This document shows positions 27,024 to 34,998 of a DNA stretch of 64,000 nt, in pieces. Made by a program: the position numbers and the translations under genes. Below the pieces are notes generated by a model. That model did not search any database and was not told where the DNA came from. It saw nothing but the letters and a program-made list of their open reading frames with translations. Source of the stretch: JAVBRU01 sp031547595 (GTDB taxonomy: Bacteria; Bacillota; Clostridia; Christensenellales; Aristaeellaceae); NCBI GenBank assembly GCA_031547595.1, contig JAVBRU010000037.1:1-64000 (forward strand), in the 5' to 3' direction. Positions within the stretch are counted from its first letter, which is position 1; every line of letters starts with the position of its first letter.

Positions 27024-28160
27024 ATGATGAAAAAAATCAATGTGGCGCTAGTGGGTCTGGGCTTTGGTTATGGCTTTGTGCCCATCTATGTGGATCACCC
27101 TTCCGTTGGCAAGGTGGGCATCTATGACCCCGATGATGGCCTTACAGCGCAGGCCGCGGCGCAGTTTGGCACAGACAAGACATACGACAGTTTTGAAGCG
27201 ATCCTGGAGGATGGAGAAATCGACGCGGTGCACCTGATTTCGCCCATTCCAGCCCATGCGGAGCAGACCGTGCGGGTGCTTAAAAGCGGCAAGCACTGCG
27301 CCTGCACCGTGCCCATGGCCACCAGTCTGGCGGATCTGCAGCGCATCACCGATGCCGTGCGGCAATCGGGCAAGAACTACATGATGATGGAGACCACGCT
27401 CTATACCTATCAATTCTTCTATGTCAAGCAACTGATAGAGAGCGGAACCTTGGGGAGAATCCAGTTTCTTCGCGGCTCGCACTATCAGGATATGGCGCAG
27501 TGGCCGGATTATTGGATGGGGCTGCCGCCCATGTGGTATGGTACCCATGCCATTGGGCCGATGGTGGCGCTGTCCGGCTCCCGCATCAAACGGACGCACT
27601 GCTTTGGCTCGGGCACGATGGAGCCCTGGCTGCAAGCGCAATACGGCAATCCGTATCCGGTGGAAAGTGCGCTGTTCGAGTTTGAAAACGGCCTGAAGGC
27701 CGAGGCCACCCGCAGTCTGTTTGAAACGGCCCGGGCATACCAGGAAGGCCTGTTTGTGTATGGCAGCAAGGCCGCCTTTGAATGGGGCTTCCACGACTGG
27801 CAGGAGCCGTACCTGACAACAGCCACCCCCGCCGCCCCCGGCGAGCGCGGCGGCAGAACCGAAACCCGGCGGGTGGAGCTGCCCAATTTCTATCATTCGT
27901 TGCCCGAAAGCATCCAGAAATACACCATCAATACCAGGGATTTTGACCCGCTCAACCCGCAAAAATCCCTGGCCAAGGGCGCGGGGGGCGGCCATCATGG
28001 CTCTCACCCGCATCTGGTGCACGAGTTTGTTTCAAGCATTCTGGAGAACCGCAAGCCGTGGATTGATGAGGTGCTGGGTGCCAATATCACCGCTGCGGGC
28101 ATCTGTGCCCATGAATCGGCCATGCAAAATGGCGCGGCTGTGGAGGTTCCGGTGTTTTAG
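27024..28160 (+). CDS. Gfo/Idh/MocA-family oxidoreductase
   Basis: A 378-residue NAD(P)-dependent sugar or cyclitol dehydrogenase-like protein. The N-terminal Rossmann motif is INVALVGLGFGYGF; the second part has the family's alpha/beta domain with GTLGRIQFLRGSHYQDMAQW and a Gly/His-rich GAGGGHHGSHPHLVHEFVSS. The usual EKP catalytic-lysine motif reads CTVPMATS here, so the lysine is missing and a normal dehydrogenase reaction is doubtful. A non-oxidative role, or a different proton donor, is possible. The ATG at 27024 follows GGAAAGG by seven bases, four bases after the GH127 stop, so it is in the same operon. Confidence 0.8.
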   Translation: MMKKINVALVGLGFGYGFVPIYVDHPSVGKVGIYDPDDGLTAQAAAQFGTDKTYDSFEAILEDGEIDAVHLISPIPAHAEQTVRVLKSGKHCACTVPMATSLADLQRITDAVRQSGKNYMMMETTLYTYQFFYVKQLIESGTLGRIQFLRGSHYQDMAQWPDYWMGLPPMWYGTHAIGPMVALSGSRIKRTHCFGSGTMEPWLQAQYGNPYPVESALFEFENGLKAEATRSLFETARAYQEGLFVYGSKAAFEWGFHDWQEPYLTTATPAAPGERGGRTETRRVELPNFYHSLPESIQKYTINTRDFDPLNPQKSLAKGAGGGHHGSHPHLVHEFVSSILENRKPWIDEVLGANITAAGICAHESAMQNGAAVEVPVF

Positions 28161-28170
28161 TAACTGATTG

Positions 28171-28196
28171 GCGGCGGGGCAAAACCCGCCGCTTTC
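28171..28196 (+). terminator. Stem-loop before the GH42 gene
   Basis: GCGGCGGG (28171-28178) pairs with CCCGCCGC (28185-28192) around GCAAAA, followed by TTTCT. It could end most of the transcripts before GH42 or set a lower level for it. Confidence 0.6.
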
Positions 28197-28223
28197 TAAA
28201 TCATTTTGTATGGAGGGACAGGC

Positions 28224-30269
28224 ATGCGTACATTAGGTTTTGACCATATCACGCTGGGGGTGTGCTATTATCCAGAGCATTGGCCGGAAAACATATGGGA
28301 GAGCGATTTGCGCCGCATGAAAGAAAGCGGCATTGAAGTGGTGCGTGTGGCCGAGTTTTGCTGGTGCCTGTTTGAGCCCAGCGAGGGCGCGTATTGCTTT
28401 GATCTGTTCGACAGGTTTCTGGCCCTTTGTGAACGCGAAAAAATGAAGGTTGTTTTTTGCACGCCCACAGCGACGCCGCCTGCCTGGCTGACCGAACAAT
28501 ACCCCGACACCCGAAACGCCCTTTTGGACGGCACACCCCTGCACCACGGCCTAAGACGGCATTACAACTATAACTCGGCAACGTATCAAGCGCTGACGGG
28601 CAAGATTGTGCATGCCCTCGGCGCGCATTACGGCGATCATCCATCCATCATCGGCTGGCAATTGGACAATGAGTTCAATTGCGAGACCAACGAGTTTTAT
28701 TCCGAGGCCGATCATGCTGCGTTCCGGGAGTACATGAAGCGCAAGTATCAAACCCTGGACAATCTGAACGAGAAAATGGGCACCGTTGTGTGGAGCCAGA
28801 ATTATTCCGCCTGGGAGCAGGTGCACCTGCGGCGGCCCACCAACGGCAATCAATTCAACCCACATTTCCTGCTGGAAGAGCGGCGGTTTATTTCTGACAG
28901 CACATTGAACTACGCAAAGCTGCAGGCCGACATCCTGCGGCCCTATATCGGGCAGCGTTTTATCACCACCAACGGTCTCTTTGGCCATGTGGACTATACC
29001 AGGATGATGGAGCAATCGCTGGATTTCCTTTGCTACGACAGCTACCCGAATTTTGCGCTGGATATGAACCAGAAAAAGGACAATCTGGATGACATCAAAG
29101 ACCGTAGATGGTCTGAAAGCCTGATGAAGACGCGCGCTTTTTCGCCGCGCTTTGGTATTATGGAGCAGCAGACCGGCGCAAACGGCTGGACGGGCCGCAT
29201 GGAAGCGCCGATGCCGCGGCCGGGGCAAATCAGGCTCTGGGCGATGCAGTCGCTGGCGCATGGCGCGGATTTCATCAGCTTTTTCAGGTGGCGTACCGCG
29301 CCCTGTGGAACGGAAATCTATTGGCACGGTATTTTGGATTATGATAATATGGACAACAGACGCCTGCACGAAATCAAAGCCTTTCATGCAGATGTGCAGA
29401 AGCTTTCGTCCGTTTTTGATAGCCCTGTGGTGGCAAACGTTGCCATCGCGCGGGATTTTGCCAATGAGTGGGATGCGGAGTATGATCATTATCATGGGCG
29501 GCTGCAGGCGCAAAGCGAGAACAGCCTTTTCCGTGCGTGCCAGCACACCCATACCCCGGCAGATTATCTTTATATCAACGAGCATACGCAGCTGAGCGCG
29601 CTTGCAAAATACAGGCTGATTATCTATCCGCATGCGACCATCCTTGAAAAAGAGATCGCGGATGTGCTGAAAGCCTATGTGGAGCAGGGCGGAACGCTGG
29701 TCTTTGGTGCGCGCACCGGCTATAAGGATCAGTTTGGCCGCTGCCCTATGCGCAATCTGGCAGGGTATGCGGGCGGGCTTTGCGGTGTGCGTATCAAGGA
29801 TTATACATTTGTTGGCCCGGACGACGAGGAGGGCCTTGTGTTGTATGGGGAAGATACCGTGGAAGCCCCCGTTTTTCATGACATCCTGGAAGTGATTTTG
29901 CCGGATGCGAAGGTGGAGGCAGTGTTCCAAAGCAACTATTATAAAGGCGAGCCCGCTATGGTGTCGCGGCCACTTGGGCAAGGGCGTGCTTGCTATTATG
30001 GCGCGGCATTTTCTGAAAGCATGGCTGTGAAGCTGCTTGAAAAAACGGGATGCGCTTCGCCGGTGCAAAACATTCTGGCTTCGCCTTCTGTGGAGCTGGT
30101 CGTGCGCGAAAAAGACGGCGAAAGCTATGCTTTCCTTCTCAATTATATGCGCACGGTGCAGCGTATTGAAATAAAAATACCCATGACGGAGCTGCTCACG
30201 GGCGAGGTGCTTTGCGGCGTGTATGATTTGGAGCCCTTTGGCGTGCGGGTGCTGTGTGCGAAGGGGTGA
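28224..30269 (+). CDS. Beta-galactosidase, GH42
   Basis: A 681-residue enzyme of GH42, cytoplasmic by lack of a signal peptide, expected to remove beta-linked galactose (or alpha-L-arabinopyranose in some members) from oligosaccharides. The family signatures are present: LGVCYYPEHWPENIWESDLR at the start, GWQLDNEFNCE near residue 140 with the acid/base glutamate, and the nucleophile region RFGIMEQQTGANGW near 310. A trimerisation domain and a C-terminal beta-domain follow. GGAGGG lies seven bases ahead of the ATG at 28224. It is the last gene of the locus, behind a stem-loop, and supports galactan or arabinogalactan side chains as substrates. Confidence 0.92.
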   Translation: MRTLGFDHITLGVCYYPEHWPENIWESDLRRMKESGIEVVRVAEFCWCLFEPSEGAYCFDLFDRFLALCEREKMKVVFCTPTATPPAWLTEQYPDTRNALLDGTPLHHGLRRHYNYNSATYQALTGKIVHALGAHYGDHPSIIGWQLDNEFNCETNEFYSEADHAAFREYMKRKYQTLDNLNEKMGTVVWSQNYSAWEQVHLRRPTNGNQFNPHFLLEERRFISDSTLNYAKLQADILRPYIGQRFITTNGLFGHVDYTRMMEQSLDFLCYDSYPNFALDMNQKKDNLDDIKDRRWSESLMKTRAFSPRFGIMEQQTGANGWTGRMEAPMPRPGQIRLWAMQSLAHGADFISFFRWRTAPCGTEIYWHGILDYDNMDNRRLHEIKAFHADVQKLSSVFDSPVVANVAIARDFANEWDAEYDHYHGRLQAQSENSLFRACQHTHTPADYLYINEHTQLSALAKYRLIIYPHATILEKEIADVLKAYVEQGGTLVFGARTGYKDQFGRCPMRNLAGYAGGLCGVRIKDYTFVGPDDEEGLVLYGEDTVEAPVFHDILEVILPDAKVEAVFQSNYYKGEPAMVSRPLGQGRACYYGAAFSESMAVKLLEKTGCASPVQNILASPSVELVVREKDGESYAFLLNYMRTVQRIEIKIPMTELLTGEVLCGVYDLEPFGVRVLCAKG

Positions 30270-30281
30270 CGGGGAGGAAGG

Positions 30282-30299
30282 TTTTTGAAACACGCCCCA
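30282..30299. repeat. Remnant end of short-element family B
   Basis: TTTTTGAAACACGCCCCAG matches the right terminal repeat of the elements near 61735-62065 (CTTTTGAAACACGCCCTAA) with few changes. It lies in the 50-base gap between GH42 and the duplicated HipA-like segment, at a likely rearrangement border. Confidence 0.4.
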
Positions 30300-30320
30300 G
30301 CGGATGCTGCTTGGGCTGCT

Positions 30321-31430
30321 TTAGTTATTCGATATACGCCTCTCCGGCCGGAATGACATCTTCCAAGTACTTGATCCCGCGGCATGCCACAAGCAGGTCT
30401 GCTAAGTCCTCTTTGTCTTTAGGGGTCAACCCAAATTCGCTTGCAAAGTGCGCAAGCATAGCGTTTGAATACCGCCCGCTGGGGTTGGCGCGATAGGCCT
30501 GATTGTTATCAAAGTTGGGCGCTATGCGAAGGATTTCGCCCGTCATGGCCGAGCGGATGACGCCAAAGTTGCGCATGTGGCGGTCGGTGTTCATAAATAA
30601 CGCGTCGGCAAGCAGAATGCGCCGCCAGGCTGCTTCAAAAGCAGTGCCAAGGGAAGCAAGATTTGCATAGATGATCTGATCATGGTCGCTTCGGTCTTCG
30701 AACATGAACCGCAAGGAGTCGTAGGGCTCGAAGAACTCATCTTTCCCTACAAAGTTTTTGGAACGGATACGGGTGCGATAGTTGCCGACATATTGATACT
30801 CGGCGGCGTCCCATCCTGCGGCTAACAGCGCATGGCTGATGGCGCGCTCGCTGTGCGTGGCGGCTGTGGACTGGAGCTTATAGAGCCACCATGCTCCCTG
30901 CTCGTATTTCCAGGTTTTTGTGAACCCGCCATCGGTCGACATATTGGGGGTGGCAATTTGCGCGCCGCGCAGGGAAGTATCGCTGGAAACGAGAATATAG
31001 TCGCTGACAGGATCCTGATCCGCAGGGTTCAGCAATTGATCACGTGGAATAAAAACTTCGTCATCCGCAAAACAAGTAAATGTATCAGAAATACTGAACA
31101 TGTGCGTCATTAGCGCAATGGCTGTTTTATCGCGGCTTCCAAGCAGTTCCTGCGTCAACTGACGGTGCTGAAAGGAATTCAAATCAATGGAGCGTTCTTG
31201 CAGCCACAAGGTGAAACTATCTGCAGACGCATTACGCAGTTGCATAGGCAATAGCTCTGCTTTAGTTTGTGTAAATGAATCAATCGCACCCCGATTCATC
31301 GTGAACGTTGCGACCCGAATATCATTGTTGAAAAGCGTGTACCGCATATGCATCCATCACCTCGCAATACTTTCGGCTTCAGTATACCATAAGATCCTTG
31401 GTTTATCCAGTTGTGCTTTGCAATTATACA
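30321..31430. repeat. Duplicated segment, copy 1 (HipA-like gene plus promoter)
   Basis: From TTAGTTATTCGATATACGC at 30321 to CAATTATACA at 31430 the sequence matches 33867-35046 closely. The segment holds the whole HipA-like gene and its promoter. On the minus strand an extended -10, TGGTATACT, is visible (complement of 31381-31389). Confidence 0.8.
30325..31353 (-). CDS. HipA-like kinase-fold protein, copy 1
   Basis: A 342-residue protein with a HipA-type serine/threonine kinase fold. The nucleotide-binding and catalytic parts are visible: STDGGFTKTWKY (phosphate-loop side, with the lysine), LLADALFMNTDRHMRNFGVI near residue 250 (catalytic Asp, N-x-DRH-x-x-N) and IAPNFDNNQAY (the metal-binding DxD/DFDN position). 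There is no HipB-type antitoxin gene next to it. GAGGTG precedes the ATG; the second ATG (M3) is also possible. It is one of two copies in the window, with 16 differing residues out of 342, each inside a duplicated segment. HipA proteins can act as growth-arresting toxins; whether this free-standing form does so is unknown. Confidence 0.8.
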   Translation of the reverse strand: MHMRYTLFNNDIRVATFTMNRGAIDSFTQTKAELLPMQLRNASADSFTLWLQERSIDLNSFQHRQLTQELLGSRDKTAIALMTHMFSISDTFTCFADDEVFIPRDQLLNPADQDPVSDYILVSSDTSLRGAQIATPNMSTDGGFTKTWKYEQGAWWLYKLQSTAATHSERAISHALLAAGWDAAEYQYVGNYRTRIRSKNFVGKDEFFEPYDSLRFMFEDRSDHDQIIYANLASLGTAFEAAWRRILLADALFMNTDRHMRNFGVIRSAMTGEILRIAPNFDNNQAYRANPSGRYSNAMLAHFASEFGLTPKDKEDLADLLVACRGIKYLEDVIPAGEAYIE

Positions 31431-31666
31431 ATACGGCTGGCAAATGCGCTCTAAGAAAATCTGGGTTAATGATGGGTGCACGCTGCTAAGCAACCTTTGT
31501 TCGATTGACCGTTGTCCACACGTTGTCCGCAACCGTGGAGATGGACTGAAATACGCTGAGTTATGTGTAGCCATAACAGGTTATTACCACCAAATAACCA
31601 CCCAATATGCTTGTGCAATGAGATACAATAAGTTGCGATAGGACACGCAAAATTGCTTGAGCCACC

Positions 31667-31735
31667 TTGGGCAACAACCCGATGGTCGGCGCGACGGTTG
31701 CCGTGGCTGTGGCGATCGAAGAAGCAAGCAAGTAA
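31667..31735 (+). CDS. Conserved 22-residue peptide, copy A
   Basis: The frame starts with TTG at 31667 and reads (M)GNNPMVGATVAVAVAIEE then ASK before TAA. Copy B at 58208 encodes the same peptide except D for G and T for N. Four of the six codon differences between the copies are synonymous, including AGC versus TCC for serine, which needs two changes. That pattern suggests the peptide is selected. The ribosome site here is weak. The core is small and hydrophobic (VGATVAVAVAI), enough for a single membrane-inserting helix at most. Confidence 0.45.
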   Translation: MGNNPMVGATVAVAVAIEEASK

Positions 31736-31751
31736 GAATATTGCAAATTAA

Positions 31752-31783
31752 GGGGTCTGTCCGCAAGGATAGGCTCCTTTTTT
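31752..31783 (+). terminator. Rho-independent terminator in repeat copy A
   Basis: GGGGTCTGTCC pairs with GGATAGGCTCC around GCAA, followed by a T run up to 31783. It ends the small peptide frame 17 bases after its stop. Confidence 0.7.
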
Positions 31784-31900
31784 GCAATTGTCCACAAGCT
31801 GACTTTCATTTCGGGAAAGCGAGCGCTTTTCAAAAATGCATCAATCAGCTCGTTGTCCACACGTTGTCCACACTTTTTTTGCTTGGCCTCAAAGCGAAAC

Positions 31901-31956
31901 TACAACATATTGTATTTAAACATATCTTCGGGAATCCTTGAGTACAACATATTGTA
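31901..31956. repeat. Two identical 14-base palindromic boxes
   Basis: TACAACATATTGTA occurs at 31901-31914 and again at 31943-31956, 42 bases apart (four helical turns). Each box has perfect TACAA/TTGTA arms. They lie 80-130 bases beyond the integrase stop and could be recombinase arm sites or regulator operators. Confidence 0.5.
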
Positions 31957-32032
31957 TCTGTGGGGTTGTGCTTTTTCGAGGGATGTAAAAGCCCCGCCAT
32001 TTTCATGTGCGGAGCTTGATTCCTTTTTTGCT

Positions 32033-32470
32033 TTATTTCGCAAAGTATAGCAGGTTATCAGAACCATCTGTATCATCGTTTGCGCCTGAGTAAATCTTGT
32101 TCATCAAGTCGATAGACTGGGTTTCCATCAGGTCGGTGGCATGGATATAGGGTTTGCTGGTAATCTCCATGGTTTTGTGGCCCAGCCTGCGCTGAATCTC
32201 CTTGATGTTCACGCCCGCCTCGCAAAGGTCGGTGGCGTGGGTGTGACGCAGGGAATGGAAGTCGAACTTGGGATAGTCCAGCTCTGTTTTGACTACATGG
32301 TTGTAGTGTGCAGTTGCATGCGGGGTGATGTAGGTGCCGTTCTCGCGCACCGTAACGAGTGCAATCGGGACGCCGCGCTGCTCGTTGTTCAAAAAGTCAT
32401 CCGAATCAATGAACACTTGCTGATAGTTTTGCCCCAGTTGTTGTCGGCTGCTCATTCCAAGGCTGCGGCG
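32033..32470 (-). pseudogene. Truncated tyrosine recombinase (phage-type integrase), C-terminal part
   Basis: The last about 135 residues of a tyrosine recombinase remain. FHSLRHTHATDLCEAGVNIK supplies the HxxR box and RRLGHKTMEITSKPYIHAT the second histidine and the nucleophilic tyrosine (normally in a Y-x-H context, kept as PYIHAT). The arm-binding and core-binding domains and the first catalytic arginine are missing: similarity stops near 32470, where a different gene fragment on the other strand begins. The frame itself stays open a little further into unrelated sequence. This is a dead integrase and marks an old insertion site, flanked by the repeat copy A and the palindromic boxes. Confidence 0.8.
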
Positions 32471-32499
32471 TATGCGTGGCCGGCCCGCCACTTACAGAA

Positions 32500-33171
32500 C
32501 GTAGCGCTTTCCTGCCGGTGCTCACCGGTTTGTTTGAGGTGGGTGAGGACCTTCGCATGTTTACCTCGCATACCTTTGAAAGCAACACGGTAAACGGAAA
32601 GCCCCTCTACTATTTTGTGAATCAACCGGGAGCCGTGGTGCCTGCCGATGCCGGGCAGGTGATTGCCGCGGGCTGCGATGATATGCTGCTGGAGGGGTTG
32701 AACGTATCGGACAGCAGTATGGGGCTGGCGCTGGCTTATTGCAAAAACGCGCAGATCAAAAACGTGACAGCCGATCGCTGCGGCATCTTTGGTGTTTACT
32801 TGGCCTATGCTGAGGGCGGGTGTTTGGAGGGCGTATTAAGCAGCGGGGCCAACCATGCTATCGACATCCGCTCTGCGCAAAGCGTGCTGATAACAGACTG
32901 TGTCACGGCGGATTGCGAGCAGGGCGTTTTTCTGTCCTGGGCGTACGACTGTGTTGTGGATCACTGCGTTATCACGGGCTGCAACAACGGCTTCTTTACT
33001 GCCGTGGGGGCGGACAACCAATTGTCGCGCTGCATCGTTCAGGGCAACAGCAATGGCCTGTTTCTGCAGGGCGAGGAAAACATGTTGCTGGTGGATAATG
33101 AGGTGACGGGCAATATGGAAGAAAGTGATGCAAAAATCATCAATCACACCGGTTCTTATTATCTGCAGTGA
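32500..33171 (+). pseudogene. Right-handed beta-helix (NosD-like) protein, 5'-truncated
   Basis: About 220 residues of a parallel beta-helix protein. Turn repeats are visible: DDMLLEGLNVSDSSMGLALA, AQIKNVTADRCGIFGVYLAY, SVLITDCVTADCEQGVFLSW, CVVDHCVITGCNNGFFTA and QLSRCIVQGNSNGLFLQG. The piece NTVNGKPLYYFVNQPG is typical of NosD-type beginnings of the helix. The C-terminus is complete (stop at 33171), but there is no signal peptide or proper start: the 5' end is joined directly to the integrase fragment. Intact relatives are exported and bind or cleave polysaccharides. Confidence 0.7.
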
Positions 33172-33186
33172 AGGGATTTGTGCCAG

Positions 33187-33512
33187 TACTATTTTGATCG
33201 AACAATCGTCTCCTGTATGTCCTCCAGGATGTGTGCACAGAGGATGTCACCCGCCCTGTGAAGGAGCTAAAGGGCTTTCTGCGTATTTCTTTGCGCGCAG
33301 GGGAGGCAAAGCATATCCTGTTTGAGGTGGATACCCGTCAATTGGCGTTCCTGAACCGCAACATGGAGTACGTGGTGGAGCTGGGTGCGCTCGACGTGAT
33401 GATTGGCGCATCCTCTCAAGATATCAGGATGACGGCCATGGTAGAGCTGACCGGGTCCAAGCATTTCGTTGCGCAGAAGGCTTTTTCCTCCCGCGTCGTT
33501 GTGATGGATTGA
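33187..33512 (+). pseudogene. GH3 beta-glucosidase C-terminal domain fragment
   Basis: This fragment reads LLYVLQDVCTEDVTRPVKEL, then KGFLRISLRAGEAKHILFEV and YVVELGALDVMIGASSQDIR. That is the fibronectin-type-III-like end domain of GH3 beta-glucosidases (VTRPVKELKGF with the later V-x-VG-SS-DI). Only about 105 residues remain, with no start or catalytic domains. The stop at 33512 appears natural. It shows that a GH3 gene was lost by the same rearrangements that cut the neighbouring beta-helix gene. Confidence 0.75.
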
Positions 33513-33554
33513 GCGTCAAGAGCAAAATGTAGTAGCAACAGCCGCAAAAGGCAC

Positions 33555-33716
33555 TAGAGCAATTTTATCAACCATAGCGGGGATCTTTGCAGATCTTTTG
33601 CGGCCTCGCGTTGCTTCGTACGTTTAGCGTAGCGCTGCTACGCTGCACTACCTCAGCTTAGCGAGGCGGCAAAACCTCTCGCAAATCTACCCGCTACGTT
33701 TTCGAAATTTGCTCTA
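33555..33716. mobile_element. MITE family A, copy 1 (162 bases)
   Basis: A non-coding element bounded by TAGAGCAA and TTGCTCTA inverted ends with TA at both borders, as in Tc1/mariner or IS630-derived MITEs. Inside lies a long hairpin: a GC-rich arm CGCCTCGC paired with GCGAGGCG, and the inner palindrome TAGCGTAGCGCTGCTACGCT. It matches the copies at 45775 and 46322 along its full 162 bases with scattered substitutions. Confidence 0.8.
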
Positions 33717-33718
33717 AT

Positions 33719-33756
33719 AAAACTGACTTTTCCCAAAGGAGAGGTCAGTTTTTTGT
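33719..33756 (+). terminator. Rho-independent terminator
   Basis: AAAACTGAC (33719-33727) pairs with GTCAGTTTT (33744-33752), followed by T residues. It lies directly after the MITE and may have served the lost GH3 gene before the MITE inserted between them. Confidence 0.65.
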
Positions 33757-33870
33757 CCAATGCAGATTCTATTGTGTACATATTGCCGCTTAACCGCAGC
33801 AGCACCCTTGCCCCAAAGGTATAGTGAGGCAAAGAAAGCGGAGAGGCAGAGGTTGGCCAGATGTCATTAG

Positions 33871-34899
33871 TTATTCGATATACGCTTCCCCGGTCGGAAT
33901 AACATCTTCCAGGTACTTGATCTCGCGGCATGCCGCCAGCAGGCTTGCCAGGTCCTCTTTGTCTTTACGGGGCAAGCCAAATTCTTTTGCAAAATGTACA
34001 AGCATGGCGCTTGAGTAGCGTCCGCTGGGGTTGGCGCGATAGGCCTGATTGTTATCAAAGTTAGGCGCTATGCGAAGGATTTCGCCCGTCAAGGCCGAGC
34101 GAATGACGCCAAAGTTGCGCATGTGGCGGTCGGTGTTCATAAATAGCGCATCGGCCAGCAGAATGCGCCGCCAGGCCGCTTCAAAAGCAGCGCCGAGGGA
34201 TGCAAGATTTGCATAGATGATCTGGTCGTGGTCGCTTCGGTCTTCAAACATGAACCGCAAGGAGTCGTAGGGCTCGAAGAACTCGTCTTTCCCTACAAAG
34301 TTTTTGGAACGGATGCGGGTGCGATAGTTGCCGACATATTGATACTCGGCGGCGTCCCATCCTGCGGCCAACAGCGCGTGGCTGATGGCGCGTTCGCTGT
34401 GTGTTGCGGCTGTGGGCTGGAGCTTATAGAGCCACCATGCTCCTTGCTCGTATTTCCAGGTTTTTGTGAACCCGCCATCGGTCGACATATTGGGGGTGGC
34501 AATTTGCGCGCCGCGCAGGGAAGTATCGCTGGAAACGAGGATGTAGTCGCTGACCGGATCCTGGTCCGCAGGGTTCAGCAATTGATCGCGTGGAATAAAA
34601 ACTTCGTCTTCTGCAAAACAAGTAAATGTATCAGAAATACTGAACATGTGCGTCATCAGCGCAATGGCTGTTTTATCGCGGCTTCCAAGCAACTCTTGCG
34701 TCAGCTGACGGTGCTGGAAGGAATTCAAATCAATGGAGCGTTCTTGCAGCCACAAGGTGAAACTATCTGCAGACGCATTACGCAGTTGCATAGGCAATAG
34801 CTCTGCTTTAGTTTGTGTAAATGAATCAATCGCACCCCGATTCATCGTGAACGTTGCAATCTGAACATCATTGTTGAAAAGCGTGTACCGCATATGCAT
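33871..34899 (-). CDS. HipA-like kinase-fold protein, copy 2
   Basis: A 342-residue full-length paralogue of the protein at 30325, with 16 residue differences, concentrated in the last 60 residues (for example LTPKDKEDLADLLVACRG versus LPRKDKEDLASLLAACRE). All kinase-like motifs are kept: STDGGFTKTWKY, FMNTDRHMRNFGVI and IAPNFDNNQAY. Both copies therefore look functional. Again no HipB-type partner gene lies beside it. Its 5' leader differs from copy 1 by a 70-base insertion with strong hairpins, so expression of the two copies may differ. Confidence 0.8.
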   Translation of the reverse strand: MHMRYTLFNNDVQIATFTMNRGAIDSFTQTKAELLPMQLRNASADSFTLWLQERSIDLNSFQHRQLTQELLGSRDKTAIALMTHMFSISDTFTCFAEDEVFIPRDQLLNPADQDPVSDYILVSSDTSLRGAQIATPNMSTDGGFTKTWKYEQGAWWLYKLQPTAATHSERAISHALLAAGWDAAEYQYVGNYRTRIRSKNFVGKDEFFEPYDSLRFMFEDRSDHDQIIYANLASLGAAFEAAWRRILLADALFMNTDRHMRNFGVIRSALTGEILRIAPNFDNNQAYRANPSGRYSSAMLVHFAKEFGLPRKDKEDLASLLAACREIKYLEDVIPTGEAYIE

Positions 34900-34928
34900 C
34901 CATCACCTCACAATACTTTCGGCTCCAG

Positions 34929-34998
34929 CATATTAGGATCGTCGTTCCTTCTCCATTTGGAAGGAGCGACCCGAAAAAACTGTTGTTTTCCTAATCAG
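34929..34998. repeat. 70-base hairpin insertion in the leader of HipA-like copy 2
   Basis: Present only in copy 2. It is bounded by ATTAGGA (34932-34938) and TCCTAAT (34989-34995) inverted repeats and CAG direct repeats, and contains the hairpin GTCGTTCCTT / AAGGAGCGAC (34941-34970, one G-T pair). It sits just downstream of the -10, in the untranslated leader. Either a tiny mobile element inserted here or copy 1 lost it. Confidence 0.6.

Larger units (their letters stand above)
31492..31787. repeat. Interspersed 0.3-kb repeat, copy A
   Basis: This segment matches 58022-58327. Shared blocks in order: AACCTTTG-TCGATTGAC, tandem GTTGTCC units, TACGCTGAGTTATGTGTAG, CTTGTGCAATGAGATACA, a 22-codon small frame, and a terminator-like hairpin with a T run. 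A short middle part (31650-31680) is not conserved. It lies between the HipA-like gene and a truncated integrase, so it may be the end region of an integrated element. Confidence 0.8.

Noticed and set aside
31561..31860. Antisense frame over repeat copy A, with a similar frame in copy B
   Set aside because: The two antisense frames differ mainly by amino-acid-changing substitutions and by an indel, whereas the plus-strand 22-codon frame differs mostly silently.
33555..33716. The palindromic block as a CRISPR repeat or att site
   Set aside because: Only single full-length copies with inverted ends occur, without spacer-repeat periodicity; the TA borders and equal length at three sites fit a MITE.
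33760..33866. Possible coding remnant between the terminator and HipA-like copy 2
   Set aside because: A short minus-strand frame exists but shows no recognisable family pattern, start or ribosome site.
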